Under the pieces are notes generated by a model. The model was not told where the DNA came from. It was given only the letters and a program-made list of their open reading frames with translations, and searched no databases. A DNA stretch of 64,000 nt from Deinandra increscens subsp. villosa. Its lineage: Eukaryota > Streptophyta > Magnoliopsida > Asterales > Asteraceae. Position numbers and translations under genes: made by a program. Below, piece by piece: positions 21,126 to 31,416 of this stretch. The first letter of the stretch is position 1. Every line of letters begins with the position of its first letter. The stretch spans positions 18,115,237-18,179,236 of the forward strand of contig JBCNJP010000003.1 in the NCBI GenBank assembly GCA_039602395.1. The letters are read 5' to 3'.

Positions 21126-22404
21126 TGAAAAAACTAGGTGGTGGGCAAAATACCTTGGTTGCGGAAGCGGATCGAGTCTTTGTGTAACTCGTTTTTGTAG
21201 AAACAAATGAACACCAGGATATGAACACGATGGTGTTTGAGATGTGATGATGATGATGAGTAAAGCTAGTATAAACATGATAGATGAAGAACAAGATAGA
21301 TAGATAAACAAGGTGGAATGATAGATAAATAAAGATAACCAAAAGATTACATTTTACCTACCCCACGCATTCCCGGGTATCATGAACTTACTAGGTGAGT
21401 TCATGAACCCTTGACAAGCTTCAAAGAACCATGACTAACTCTCTCTCACTTAGGGGTGAGCATGGTTCGGTTCGGTTCGGTTTTTGGCTCGAACCGAACC
21501 GAAAACCGAAACTTTCGGTTCCTGAAAATAAGAACCAAACGGTTCCGGTTCTTTTCGGTTTGGTTCTTTTCGGTTTTTTTCGGTTCTGGTTCGGTTCTGG
21601 TTCGGTTTCGGTTTTTTTTTTCTTGCTTATTATATGGTTAGTAATGAGAGAGTATAGGAAATTTCACCGTATTTAATAAACTTGAACAAATAGGAAATAA
21701 TTACTAACCAGTACGAAATCAATTAATTAGTAGGAAACATGAACAAATAGGAAATAGTTACTAACCAGTTAACGATTTACTAACCATTATAAAACTATAA
21801 ATTATTAAAACAATAAAATCACTAAATCATTAAGAAATCAATTAATCAGGTGGAAATATTATTAATATTTTAATATTTTAAGTTTCATAATGCCCCCTTA
21901 TAAATCACTAATTTACACATATGCCCTCGGTTCGGTTCGGTTTTTTAAACGGTTCGGTTTTTTGGTTCGGTTCGGTTCTTAACTGCGTGGAACCGGAACC
22001 GAACCATTATTTTCGGTTCGGTTTTTTCTGGTTCGGTTTTTTTCGGTTTTTTATTCGGTTCGGCTTTTTTCGGTTCGGTTTTGTCGGTTTTTTCGGTTCG
22101 GTTCGGTTTTTTTGGTTTTTTGCTCACCCCGACTCTCACTAGACATACATCATCAAGTCTTTCACATGAGAAAGACTTACTATATATACTACAAAACTCA
22201 CTAAGGGCATAATAGTAAAACTACCAACTAGTGACAATATTTAAACAATAAATAATATTCACTAGAGTCATCTTCTTTAGTTGAGTCTTGTGTCTTGAGT
22301 TGTCATGTTCTTCACCGTGTTGTCGGGACGGTAGACGTTAAGTGGCCGTTGAGTATTATAACATCTATCCAAATCATGTTGGCTCGGTATCTCGATTCCC
22401 AACA
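21126..22404 (-). repeat. 5' LTR of the non-autonomous element, split by a hAT MITE
   Basis: It starts TGAAAAAACTAGGTGGTGGG and ends GATTCCCAACA. It is identical in layout to 17784-18372 apart from the insertion at 21451-22140. The adjacent CTCTGATGCCA at 21113-21123 is the reverse complement of the PBS. Confidence 0.93.
21451..22132. mobile_element. hAT-like MITE with TTCGGT-array ends
   Basis: A 682-bp element with terminal TAGGGGTGAGC...GCTCACCCCGA and a perfect 8-bp TSD CTCTCACT (21443-21450 and 22133-22140). Both the TIR and the TSD length are typical of hAT MITEs. The subterminal 150-200 bp at each end are arrays of GGTTCGG / CCGAACC hexamers in opposing orientation around an AT-rich centre. 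The ORFs here are by-products of the hexamers. The empty site is preserved in the sister LTR. Confidence 0.95.
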
Positions 22405-24442
22405 CGTATCAATTGATAGACGCATTCACTGACCTTAAAAGTAACAAAGCCACATATAATAACTGCTAATGCTCCAATTAAAATTGGTGTCCTAGAATGA
22501 CAAATAAATATTGATAATGAGTCTATGGCACGTTTGAATCGTGATAGACTAGTCGATTCCATCAATAAGATATCCAAGAAAGTTGAGCAACTAATGAAAG
22601 AGTCCCTCAAAGAGACATTAGACATTATGGTTCCAGAAGAACCTCAGGTGCCCGAATATGATGAAGAGATCTCAATAAATTATATCATGTCTAAACATAT
22701 ATGGAATCTAAAAATAGCGATGTCGATAATATTTTAGATATAATAAGCGCTAGAAATAATATAAATGATAAGGATCGAGAATTAAAGATCTGCCTATGAC
22801 GAAAAGTAGAAATGATTGGCCACAATGGAAAGACACAAATTGGGCAGAGTTAAATTCTCTAATATGTTAGATGTAAGCGAGTCTATTATATGTAAACATG
22901 ACTTGAAAAATCAAATTAAGCGATATGAAGAAAATTGATAGCACAAGGACTTTCAGAAAACCTATTTTTGATTATGATGAGACATATTCTCCGGTGGTGG
23001 ATGCAATGACATTCCAATAATTCATTAGTCTGGTAATACAATAGAGAATTGATATGCATCTTATGAAGATTATGATATCCTATGTATATGGCTCAGTTGA
23101 TGATGATATACAAAATCTCCCGAGGGTTTAAAGTGCCATAATAATAACGTATATTAAGCCCTTGAGAAAGTTATGATTGTTGTATAAACATTTGGATCCA
23201 AATACGTTAATCAAAAGTTCATATAAACCCCCAAGACACTTGAATATTTGAAGGTATCTGAAACATATTAAAGATATAATCCTTGTGCACCAGTAAACAT
23301 CATAAAGTGATTATGATATACCAATAACTTTCGATAAGAATGGTATAATATAGATTGAAAACATATTAAATGTTATTCAGATTTAAATTGATTTGATTAG
23401 TTTATGTATCCAAACTCCTCATGAGTGAATTCATATGTATAATTAGTCAAGATGGAGATTAGTCCATAATGGATGTTGATGGATTACAAATTTCATAAGC
23501 ATATGTATAAATCCTTGAGAATATATTCCATAAAATAGTTTTGTTAAGTTTGATATCAACTCATGATTATCTCGGTATAGAAAGATATGGTCCATCTACC
23601 ATAAGTATAATATTGACTATTATAGTTATTATGGTATATGTTGATTATATCTCATCAAGAGGTCACACATTTGTATAATAAATCAAACTATATTACTTGG
23701 ATACATAAAATGAAATTTTTCATAAAATGAACTTTTTCAAAGAATGAGAAAATTTTGATGTAAAAGTACTACAACTATGTGCACTTATTGCACTACTTTT
23801 TTTTTTATTATACATATCATTTATTTGCATTATATTGCCTATGTCCAATGGTGATACATTGGAATGTGTTTAAAATAAATTGAAGGTAAAAATATATAAC
23901 TTTATATTTACTAACCAAACAAAATAAGTTTTGTTAGTCATTTAGATGCAAGTAATGTAATACAAAATGGTTATACAACACCATTTTGGATCTTGTGGTA
24001 TTTATCTATGAGACAAGGCATGGGGTAATGAACGTTTTTGCGATGTGTTGGAACTCTATTGAGAAGAACGATAATTGGAGCTGAGAAATGAGGCCCTCTA
24101 CCGTTGGAAATGTCGCGTCCTACCCCAATAAACTATTGAATTAGCTTTGAAACACAGTTTGGTAAAAAATTTGAGAGTTTTACATGAAGATCATATAACA
24201 TTGGTCAGCTTAAGGAATTGCACATCAAGGGACCAAGGAGCAAATCAGACACTGCAAAACTACTGAGAAATGTTTTACAGAAGATTGATGCTACTCACAT
24301 AAATACATTTTAAAATGAGGGGGAGACAATACGTGCTGCACTATTTTCCCCTTAGCTAAGGTTTTCGCCCACTAGGTTTTCCTAGCAAGGTTTTTAATGA
24401 GGCATCATCTTAAAACGTACGAAGTTGATAACCAAGGGGGAG
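22405..24442 (+). pseudogene. Copia pol remnant (RT region), part 2
   Basis: It continues part 1: 'QLIDAFTDLK' just after the TSD and 'YDETYSPVVDA' at about 22970 (RT motif). The rest, to 24442, consists of scattered pieces with many stops. The tail before the 3' LTR carries a PPT. No segment could be functional. In outline this is a plant Copia RT/RNase H region that has decayed long enough to lose most motifs. Confidence 0.75.
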
Positions 24443-24616
24443 TGTTATAAATATTAAATATTATGATTATCAATTCCATATATAGTTTATCTTGTTCTTC
24501 AAGATATTTCTCTCTTATAAATATATTCTTCCATCTCATTGTAATACACACCATTGAATAATAAAAATCTCACTCTTCTTCTTCTCATTGTTTGCTATTA
24601 GACTTGTTTCACAACA
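24443..24616 (+). repeat. 3' LTR of the decayed Copia
   Basis: TGTTATAAATATTAAATATT...CACAACA, 174 bp, matching the 45-bp 5' LTR stub at 17446. TATATATAG-like promoter sequence lies near 24478, and TATAAATATATTC at about 24516. Confidence 0.88.
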
Positions 24617-24621
24617 CTTAG

Positions 24622-24886
24622 TGATATATAACAGTTATTTCTAGATTTTTTTAAAAAATCTTCACAACTTAACTTTTTAAACTGTTTTATTAAATTTACA
24701 TACTTTTGGTTTATATGTATTGTTGAAAATTCATATTTTTATATTTTACCTAATTCATATGCAGATTTATTTGTATTAATAGATATTTTGTCTATTTTGT
24801 TTTGCATATGTTGGCTTTAATCATGGGCATGCATTGGGCTTGGTGGTGTTAGAATTAGAAGCTGATGGGTTGTATCCATGGGTTTA
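24622..24886. other. Spacer between two Copia elements
   Basis: No gene. 24628-24678 pairs with 17346-17389 as an inverted repeat. From 24821 on, the sequence (TCATGGGCATGCATTGGGC) is the start of unit 1 of a 450-bp duplication whose remainder lies beyond the next Copia, at 38518. Confidence 0.65.
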
Positions 24887-24891
24887 CAAAT

Positions 24892-25310
24892 TGTAAAGAC
24901 CTAGATTTTATTAAGGCTTTTGCATTAGTTAGGTATGTGTTTTTTGGTTAAATGTAATGGGTTGGGCTAACACTTTTGGTTTGTTTTGATGGGCTTATGG
25001 ATTTTGGCTAGGGCCGAATTATTTAGGGTTGAGGGAAACTTGTTCTCCACTCAAACCTTAGCCTATATATAGATAGTCTTTCATCATGTTTAGGGTTGTT
25101 GGTTTTTGGTGATATTGAAGTGTGGTTTACGAATTCTTTGCCTTAAGAATTCGGTTTCATTGTTCTTGTGTTCCTCTTCCGGTAAACTTTATTATATTCG
25201 TGTTCTTTAGTCTTGTTCTTATTTGTTTTTCTCGAATCACTATCACACACCGGATTCCGCACGGTGTTTGATAGATTTGTATCACGTGAGGGATTATTCT
25301 GATCCTTACA
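24892..25310 (+). repeat. 5' LTR of the 13.6 kb Copia
   Basis: It starts TGTAAAGACC and ends ATCCTTACA. It has a TATATATAG promoter motif at about 25064 and downstream polyadenylation-like AT-rich sequence. I found no difference from the 3' LTR (38099-38517) when reading both through. Confidence 0.96.
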
Positions 25311-25312
25311 AT

Positions 25313-25324
25313 TGGTATCAGAGC
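25313..25324 (+). promoter_or_regulatory. Primer binding site (tRNA-iMet type)
   Basis: TGGTATCAGAGC, two bases after the LTR, complementary to the 3' end of initiator methionine tRNA as in most plant Copia elements. Confidence 0.93.
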
Positions 25325-25429
25325 TAAGAAACACAGGTTTCGCGGCTCTCGTGATACTGGATTCGAGTTTTCATTGACTAACGAATTGTTTTTTCTGTCT
25401 TTTCAGTGTTTTTCGAAAGAGATTTTTAG

Positions 25430-26057
25430 TGTTTTGCAGGTTTTCAAGTGATATGCGGACTGGTCTGTGATCGTGCACTCAAACAGATTTCGTTCGAAGT
25501 CCCTATCAGCAACAGAAAGTGTTAGACGGCAGCCTTCTGGTTCACAGAAGGTTTTCGGGTCGTTTCAGGAGGTTTTCGTGCCGCATTGGAGGTTTTCTAG
25601 GGTTTTCTGACCCTTTTCGGTCCAACTTTAAGGTTTTCTGTCGAGGAAAAAGGGTGCTCGTTGACTGATTCTTCAGTCAACGTTTAAGGTACCTGGTTTT
25701 CGATCAATCCAGTGGTTTTCGGGTGGGTTTTCGATTCATTCTTCGGATTTTCGAGCCCAGGTTTCGGATCATTACCTTTTCGACCCACTATTTAATCGAA
25801 AACACTGGTTTTCGAGTCAGCAGCAGCTTTTCGGTTGGGTATTCTGCCTGATCGAAAACTGTATTCTGTTGATTCCCGAGGTTTTCGAGCTGGTTTTCGA
25901 TCGATCTATTGAAAACCCGTTCCTGGTTATTTTCGGTCAAGACCGAAAACCTCTAGTCTGATCGAATACCTGTTTTCTGCAGGTTTTCGACCAAGTTCTC
26001 AGCTTCCATTTCGATCCACCTGATCGAAAACCTAGCCTCGCTGATCGAAATCCTGCT
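25430..26057 (+). promoter_or_regulatory. Untranslated leader with GGTTTTCGA motif array
   Basis: Roughly twenty-five copies of GGTTTTCG(A/G) or its complement CGAAAACC lie between the PBS and the gag ATG at 26058, often followed by ATC or AGC. Both orientations are mixed, so local hairpins are possible (for example GGTTTTCGATCGATC...GAAAACC near 25890). Spacing is irregular. An analogous block lies at 35100-35560. A role in packaging, translation or regulation is conjecture. Confidence 0.8.
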
Positions 26058-29000
26058 ATGGCTTTCGATATGTCTTCTCTTTCATCTGCTACCTTGGAAA
26101 TGGACACTCAAATTGGAACTTCTACTCGTCCACCCCGTCTAACCTCGGGGAAGGACTTCATGAGTTGGAAGTATAGGTTTGTTAATTATGCTAACTACCA
26201 TGATCCAAAGATCATGCGTTCTATTGAAGCCGGAGACTTCATTCCAATGACTGAACCTGCCAATAATCAACCTGCTATACCGAAGACCAAAGAGCAATGG
26301 TTAGATGGTGATTGGGATAAGGTGGAAAGAGATAGAAAGGCCCTTGCTGCCCTCACTATGGCATTATCCCCAGAGGTTGCTGAAGCCTTTAAAGAATTCA
26401 AATCTGCAAAGACTTTATGGGATTCACTCGTTGAAGCCTATGAAGGAAACACTGAAATGAAAGAGTCGAGAAAAGAAAACCTGAGGGAACAATTTAATGA
26501 TTTCAACTACATACATGGGGAGAACATTGAAACACAGCTTCAAAGATTTGTGAAGATTGTAACTGCTATGAAAGAGGCTGATGTAACCTACACTCAGAAG
26601 GAGGTAAATAAGAAGCTGATTCACTCTCTCCCACCAAACTGGGATAGCACAATTGAAGTCATAGAAGGGATTCATGACCTGAACACTGCAACCCTTAGCT
26701 CCCTCATGGCAACAATTAGGGCATATGAAGAGATGAAGGTAAAAAGGACAAGAAAGTTGGGAATTGGAGCTGCTCAGAGCAAGGTAAATCAAGCATTCAT
26801 TTCTCAGCCAAGTGCTTCAACGTCTCAAACTGCTGATGCAAATTCAAGCCCACTGGCATTCGTTTCTCAAGCTGTTGGTGGAGCCTCTACATCTATTGGG
26901 GCTAATGTGATTTCTCTAGATGTGAACTCCTTGGCTAAAGACGCCGGATTTGCCTTAGGAGTTGGGATAATGAGCTGCTATCAAGCACTCGTTGCTGGTT
27001 CACTACTCCCAAACGATTTAACTCATGAAGATGTGAATCAAGTGCACCCGGATGATCTAGAAAAGATGGACATCTCATATCAAATGGGTATGGCTGCTTT
27101 GAGGGCTAAGCAATACATGGCCAGAAAGGGAATCCAAGATTGGAATGATGGCAAAGGAGTCAAGCTCACATTCAACAAATCAAATTTGAGGTGTTTCAAC
27201 TGCAGCGAGTATGGGCACTATGCTAGGGAGTGTCCCAAACCAAATACTGAAAGGGATACAAAGACTGATGACAAGCAGAAACAGAAAAGGGATACCACTG
27301 CAGATGATAAGGCATTAGTTGTTCAGAGCACACCAGGAGGATATGACTGGTCTACTCAGATTGAAGATCTAAGTCTGAGTCATGCCTACATTGCACAACT
27401 TGCAGAGGAAGAGGCTGAAAAGGAAACAATGAAGATGGAGCATCATGCATTCATGGTCAACATCACTCCAGGTTCAGGAGCAAACTCAAAAGAGGTAAGT
27501 AGTTGTTCAAACTCTCACTGTGTTGATATTTATAACTGCATGAAAGACTTTGAATCTAAACTTCAGAGTGAAACACTTTATCACTCACGAACTTATCTAG
27601 AATTGAATAATTTTAAAGATAAAGCAAAAACCTGGAAAGAAAAATATGAGGCTGCCAAAATTGATGTTTCTAACCTAGAAAGAAAACTTAGTGATTCTCA
27701 GACTTATCTAAGAGTTGCTAATGAAAAGGTTGAGGAACAAACCAAAGAACTTGAGAGCCTCAGAACCCAACTTGCTTCCACTAACCAAACTTTAGAGAAA
27801 ACTAATTTGACCAATAAGAAAATGCTGGATGCAAGCCTCAAATTTTATAACTCAGACACTAGAATAAAGCACATAAAAAACAATGGGGGTCTGGGTTATG
27901 GGGTAACTTATGATGATGAACCTGAATCTAAAGATGCTTCGTCCCTACACACGGTTCCCACACCTCCCATGCACAAGATGATCCCTGATCCTGAGATGAA
28001 AGAAGGAATTAGAGATGCTTTGAAAGAAATTGATAGAAAATTAGCTGAGTGCCCAATTAAGATCTCATACCCTTCTACTAACTCAGATACTAACTCTTCT
28101 ACATCCTGTGCAGACTTAGGTAGCAATAATGGCAGTGAAAAAGGTGAAACCTCAAGTTTAAAGAGTCAAGAATCGTTTGAAAATTTTGATTGGAACAATT
28201 GTGGTTTTTCTGTCACGAGTCCTAAACTTGGTTTTGCAGAATCTGATTGTTTTGATAAGCTTTCATTGAACAGTAATTTTAGTTTTGGTAGTGGTGATAA
28301 GACTGAGTCAAAACCCTTGAGAAGGGTTAGGATTTTGAGGAGGGGTAAAGGACCACAGGTTGCTGGTCCCGAACCCACTTTGACTATTGTGTCTGATGAT
28401 TCATCTAATGCTTCTGTGTGTTCTGATGTGCATAATAATGTGAATGTGTTTAATAATATGAATGTGAAGCAGGTACAGGTGAAGAAACCACTTGATTTGA
28501 TACCATATCCTGAGGTAAACTCGGTATATGATCAAAAAGTGCCAATAGAGCGGGAGTATGTACTGACCACTAGGCCTAAGGGCAAAGTTGTCTGGATACG
28601 TAAAAGTGATAAACCTTCCTGGATTTCAACAGGAAGAATTTATAAACAAGAACAGACTCCCACCTATCCTAAGAAACAGTCATGTCATGTGTGTGGAAAT
28701 CCTGGACACGTGGCAAAGAACTGTTTACATAGGCCATATGAACCCTTTTACCCTAAAGAATATCTGAAAAATAAATCAGGGCAATCATATGGTGGCACAA
28801 GCAAGTCACCTGTTCCTCAAAAGGTGAATCCAAAGCAAAAGGTGTCCTCAAACCCAAAGGCACCTACAAAGCCCAAACAACCTGTGCCTTCAAAACAGAA
28901 GGCACAGAATTGTGTGCCATCAAGACCTATGGCAACAAAAGTAACCAAAGTGACTGCACCCTCAAAACAGAAGGTGCAGCACAGACAGCCTTTTAGACCA

Positions 29001-29492
29001 AAGGCACAGGGCACCAAACAACAGACTGCACCATCAAATGACCAAGAGTCTGTCCCTTCGCAGCCAAAGGGACAAAGAAGCAGTCTAAAAAACAACTCAC
29101 CCTCTACCCACAAATCTGATTTTTATACTAACAAAGAGAATCAAACTTTCAAAAAAACAGCCAAAAATGTTGAACCTGTTCATAAAGAAAAGTTTCAGAG
29201 TTCAGAAAAGTGGAATATCAAAAAATCGGTAAACCAAGGGTATATACCCAAAGGAGTGTACAATAAACACTCAAAAATGTTTGATGAAGCAAAACGTGTC
29301 AAACCGAATAAATCAAATGTTTACCAAATTCCACAAAAACGAAAACAGGTTCCAAAGTGTGAGGAGGACATACATTACCGTGTCCTCCCTTTAGTTCCTC
29401 CTCCACTTCCCTCCAAGCCCAGAAGCAAACCCAAATCTAACAACCCCATGTCACCCAGTCTTACTCAAGTCTGGGTTCCCAAAACCAATTGA
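26058..29492 (+). CDS. Copia gag, long form with two zinc knuckles
   Basis: 1,144 codons, uninterrupted. Residues ~35-210 form a Copia gag helical domain (WKYRF, LWDSLVEAYEG, LREQFNDF, LIHSLPPNW). A zinc knuckle C-X2-C-X4-H-X4-C starts at C379 (CFNCSEYGHYAREC). Residues ~515-600 are a predicted coiled coil. A second knuckle starts at C876 (CHVCGNPGHVAKNC), followed by a Lys/Pro/Gln-rich basic tail. The nucleocapsid-like function is RNA binding and particle assembly. Plant Copia gags are usually shorter, so the middle and tail are expanded. It ends in TGA four bases into the next frame. It appears intact and may supply particles to other elements. Confidence 0.93.
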   Translation: MAFDMSSLSSATLEMDTQIGTSTRPPRLTSGKDFMSWKYRFVNYANYHDPKIMRSIEAGDFIPMTEPANNQPAIPKTKEQWLDGDWDKVERDRKALAALTMALSPEVAEAFKEFKSAKTLWDSLVEAYEGNTEMKESRKENLREQFNDFNYIHGENIETQLQRFVKIVTAMKEADVTYTQKEVNKKLIHSLPPNWDSTIEVIEGIHDLNTATLSSLMATIRAYEEMKVKRTRKLGIGAAQSKVNQAFISQPSASTSQTADANSSPLAFVSQAVGGASTSIGANVISLDVNSLAKDAGFALGVGIMSCYQALVAGSLLPNDLTHEDVNQVHPDDLEKMDISYQMGMAALRAKQYMARKGIQDWNDGKGVKLTFNKSNLRCFNCSEYGHYARECPKPNTERDTKTDDKQKQKRDTTADDKALVVQSTPGGYDWSTQIEDLSLSHAYIAQLAEEEAEKETMKMEHHAFMVNITPGSGANSKEVSSCSNSHCVDIYNCMKDFESKLQSETLYHSRTYLELNNFKDKAKTWKEKYEAAKIDVSNLERKLSDSQTYLRVANEKVEEQTKELESLRTQLASTNQTLEKTNLTNKKMLDASLKFYNSDTRIKHIKNNGGLGYGVTYDDEPESKDASSLHTVPTPPMHKMIPDPEMKEGIRDALKEIDRKLAECPIKISYPSTNSDTNSSTSCADLGSNNGSEKGETSSLKSQESFENFDWNNCGFSVTSPKLGFAESDCFDKLSLNSNFSFGSGDKTESKPLRRVRILRRGKGPQVAGPEPTLTIVSDDSSNASVCSDVHNNVNVFNNMNVKQVQVKKPLDLIPYPEVNSVYDQKVPIEREYVLTTRPKGKVVWIRKSDKPSWISTGRIYKQEQTPTYPKKQSCHVCGNPGHVAKNCLHRPYEPFYPKEYLKNKSGQSYGGTSKSPVPQKVNPKQKVSSNPKAPTKPKQPVPSKQKAQNCVPSRPMATKVTKVTAPSKQKVQHRQPFRPKAQGTKQQTAPSNDQESVPSQPKGQRSSLKNNSPSTHKSDFYTNKENQTFKKTAKNVEPVHKEKFQSSEKWNIKKSVNQGYIPKGVYNKHSKMFDEAKRVKPNKSNVYQIPQKRKQVPKCEEDIHYRVLPLVPPPLPSKPRSKPKSNNPMSPSLTQVWVPKTN

Positions 29493-30730
29493 TTCCTCTG
29501 TGTATGCAGGAACAGCCAAGGAGGCCTGTTAATAACCTATGGTATGTTGACAGTGGTTGTTCCAGGCATATGACAGGCGACATATCCATCCTGCAGGAAC
29601 TAGAAAACTATAATGGTGGTCATGTTTCATTTGCGGGAGGAAAAGGAGGAAACATCTGTCAAAGAGGCACAGTCAAGAACGGCTACCTGACATTCCATAA
29701 TGTCAATTACGTTCCAGAATTGAAGCACAACTTGCTCAGCGTGTCACAAATTTGTGACAAAGAATACCCAGTGTATTTCAACAACAAAGAATGTTTAATT
29801 CTTAAACCAGGGTATTCCATTCCAGATGATTGGGTATTAATACGTACACCCTGCCATGGTGACTCATATGTGTTGAACATGTCAAAACCACCAACACGTG
29901 AGATGGCATGCCTGCTCTCAAAGACCGTTGAAGATCAAGCCCACTTGTGGCATCGTCGTTTGGGCCATACAAACTTGAAGAACTTGAACAGACTTGCAAG
30001 AGGAGGACTTGTCAAAGATCTCCCAATCAGTGAGTTTGTCGTTAAAGACAAATATATGGCATGTGCTAAGGGGAAGCAACACAAACGACCCCACAAGCCC
30101 AAACTCTTCTCCAGAATTGCCTCTGTGCTCGAATTGCTTCACATGGACCTATTTGGTCCAGTCAGTATGTTAAGCCTAAACCGTTGTGCATTTTGTCTTG
30201 TTATAACTGATGATTTTTCTCGTTTCACTTGGGTATTTTTCTTAGCCAGGAAAAGTGAAGTACCGGAGATCTTGAAAGCATTTATTAATGTGATCGAGAA
30301 CAAGCTGAATCTGAGAGTTAAAACTATTCGAAGTGACAACGGCACAGAATTCAAGAATCAGGTGTTAGATGAATTCTGCAAGGCAAAGGGGATTGAGCAT
30401 CAGTACAGTGCACCATATACTCCACAGCAGAACGGTGTCGCAGAACGGCGTAATCGGACACTCATAGAAGCTGCACGTACGATGCTGTGTGATTCAAAGC
30501 TTCCCACAATGTTTTGGGCCGAAGCTATCAACACAACCTGTTATGTACAAAACAGGGTTCTCATCAACAAACGGCATCAGAAGACTCCCTACGAGATTGT
30601 TTTTCACGACAAGCCTAAAATAGGGCACCTTAGGGCTTTTGGATGTCTTTGTACCGTTTTAATTAACTCTGACGTGCCTAAATTTGCTGCTAAATCAGAT
30701 GAATGTTATTTTTGTAGGATATTCTGCTAG
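29489..30730 (+). pseudogene. Copia pol, protease and integrase part (frameshifted)
   Basis: The frame is -1 relative to gag, overlapping it by four bases, with no ATG before residue 6. Protease has D-S-G at residues 21-23 (WYVDSGCSRHMTG). A GAG-pre-integrase zinc region has WHRRLGH, but the first Cys of the C-X2-C pair reads Tyr (YMACAKGK). The integrase core keeps its acidic residues (HMDLFGP, RSDNGTEF, QQNGVAERRNR). The frame is lost at about 30705-30715 in a T run; the continuation is in the +1 frame at 30684-31038. Gag-pol is normally one frame or joined by readthrough in this group, so two defects lie between gag and RT. Confidence 0.9.
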
Positions 30731-31038
30731 TTCAGCATACAGGATATACAATAAGAGAACTGCAATGGTGATGGAGTCAAACAATGTAGATTGGCTTGAA
30801 GGAAATCCATCAGATGGAGGAACTGGTCCAGCACAAGCCTTTGACTATAACCAATTTTTCATACCATTCAGGCTGGATCCAGTAAGTGCAGAGGAACTCT
30901 TTGAAGATGTTGTTGCAGGACCTTCTATAACCATAACCCCTAAATCTAGAGATGAACCTGTTCAAGTTACTCAGCAAACAGAACAACCAACTAAGCATTC
31001 TGAATTGAATTCAACTGAACAAGACCCTGCTGCAACAG
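30684..31038 (+). pseudogene. Copia pol, post-integrase connection, cut by a solo LTR
   Basis: It continues pol after the single-base shift (FVGYSASSAYRIYNKR). It covers the variable connection between integrase and RT and stops where a solo LTR sits at 31039. The downstream RT frame is the same once the 378-bp insertion (LTR plus TSD) is discounted, so that insertion alone would be frame-neutral apart from its stops. Confidence 0.85.
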
Positions 31039-31411
31039 TGTTAGGACAAGTTTCTGTGTGTGGTCGTTACTGTACGAATAGAATAGATTGAATGTATAGG
31101 GTTTATTGTATATGGTGATGTCAACATATCAACCAGCGTACCAGTTGGTACGCCGGACCAACTGGTCCGGCGGATCATATGGTACGCCAGCTGGTTTCCT
31201 ATAAATAGGATTGGTATGTTGATCATCTCTAAGTTTGTTCATTTCATTCTGTGTGGTCTGTGTGAGAGAGAGAGGAGGTTCTGTCCAAACCTCCTCCAGA
31301 GCTTAATTGATGTATACTCTCTCGGTATTGTAATCATTTGACTATAATTGAATGACAAACTTCCGTCTCTATCATTCTATGATCTGGAAACGATCCATAT
31401 ACGGTTTTACA
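31039..31411. mobile_element. Solo LTR (373 bp) nested in Copia pol
   Basis: It starts TGTTAGGACAAG, ends CGGTTTTACA, and has perfect TSD AACAG (31034-31038 and 31412-31416). A TATAAATAG promoter lies at about 31200, directly downstream of the nested palindromes ACCAGTTGGTACGCC / GGACCAACTGGTCC (31130-31190). A GGAGGTTCTGTCCAAACCTCC hairpin lies near 31273. Family unknown, possibly a small Copia or TRIM. No internal region remains. Confidence 0.9.
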
Positions 31412-31416
31412 AACAG

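Larger units (their letters stand above)
17784..22404 (-). mobile_element. Non-autonomous LTR retroelement (LARD-like), nested in Copia
   Basis: A complete LTR element with perfect TSD CGTAT (17779-17783 and 22405-22409). The LTRs are 17784-18372 (589 bp) and 21126-22404 (589 bp plus a 690-bp MITE with its TSD). In minus orientation the PBS, TGGCATCAGAGCC (Met-initiator type), lies just left of 21126, and a PPT, AATAGGGGGAGAT, lies beside 18373. The 2.75 kb interior has no gag or pol, so it must use enzymes supplied in trans. The LTRs differ at about nine sites by eye (around 1.5%). Confidence 0.9.
17446..24616 (+). mobile_element. Decayed Ty1/copia element with nested insertions
   Basis: It starts TGTTATAAATATTAAATATT, ends TTTCACAACA, and has TSD CTTAG (17441-17445 and 24617-24621). 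Only about 45 bp of the 5' LTR remain. Next comes directly the end of integrase and the RT region, so gag, protease and most of integrase are deleted. The 3' LTR (24443-24616, 174 bp) is preceded by the PPT AACCAAGGGGGAG. The pol remnant is interrupted by the LTR element at 17784-22404. With those removed it is about 2.5 kb of dead sequence. Confidence 0.88.

Noticed and set aside
21431..22142. Phe/Gly-rich and Lys/Pro-rich ORFs
   Set aside because: They are by-products of GGTTCGG hexamers in a hAT MITE whose boundaries are fixed by TSD and empty site.
31053..31411. Nested insertion starting at TGTGTGTGG
   Set aside because: That start gives no TSD. Starting at TGTTAGG (31039) gives the perfect AACAG duplication.
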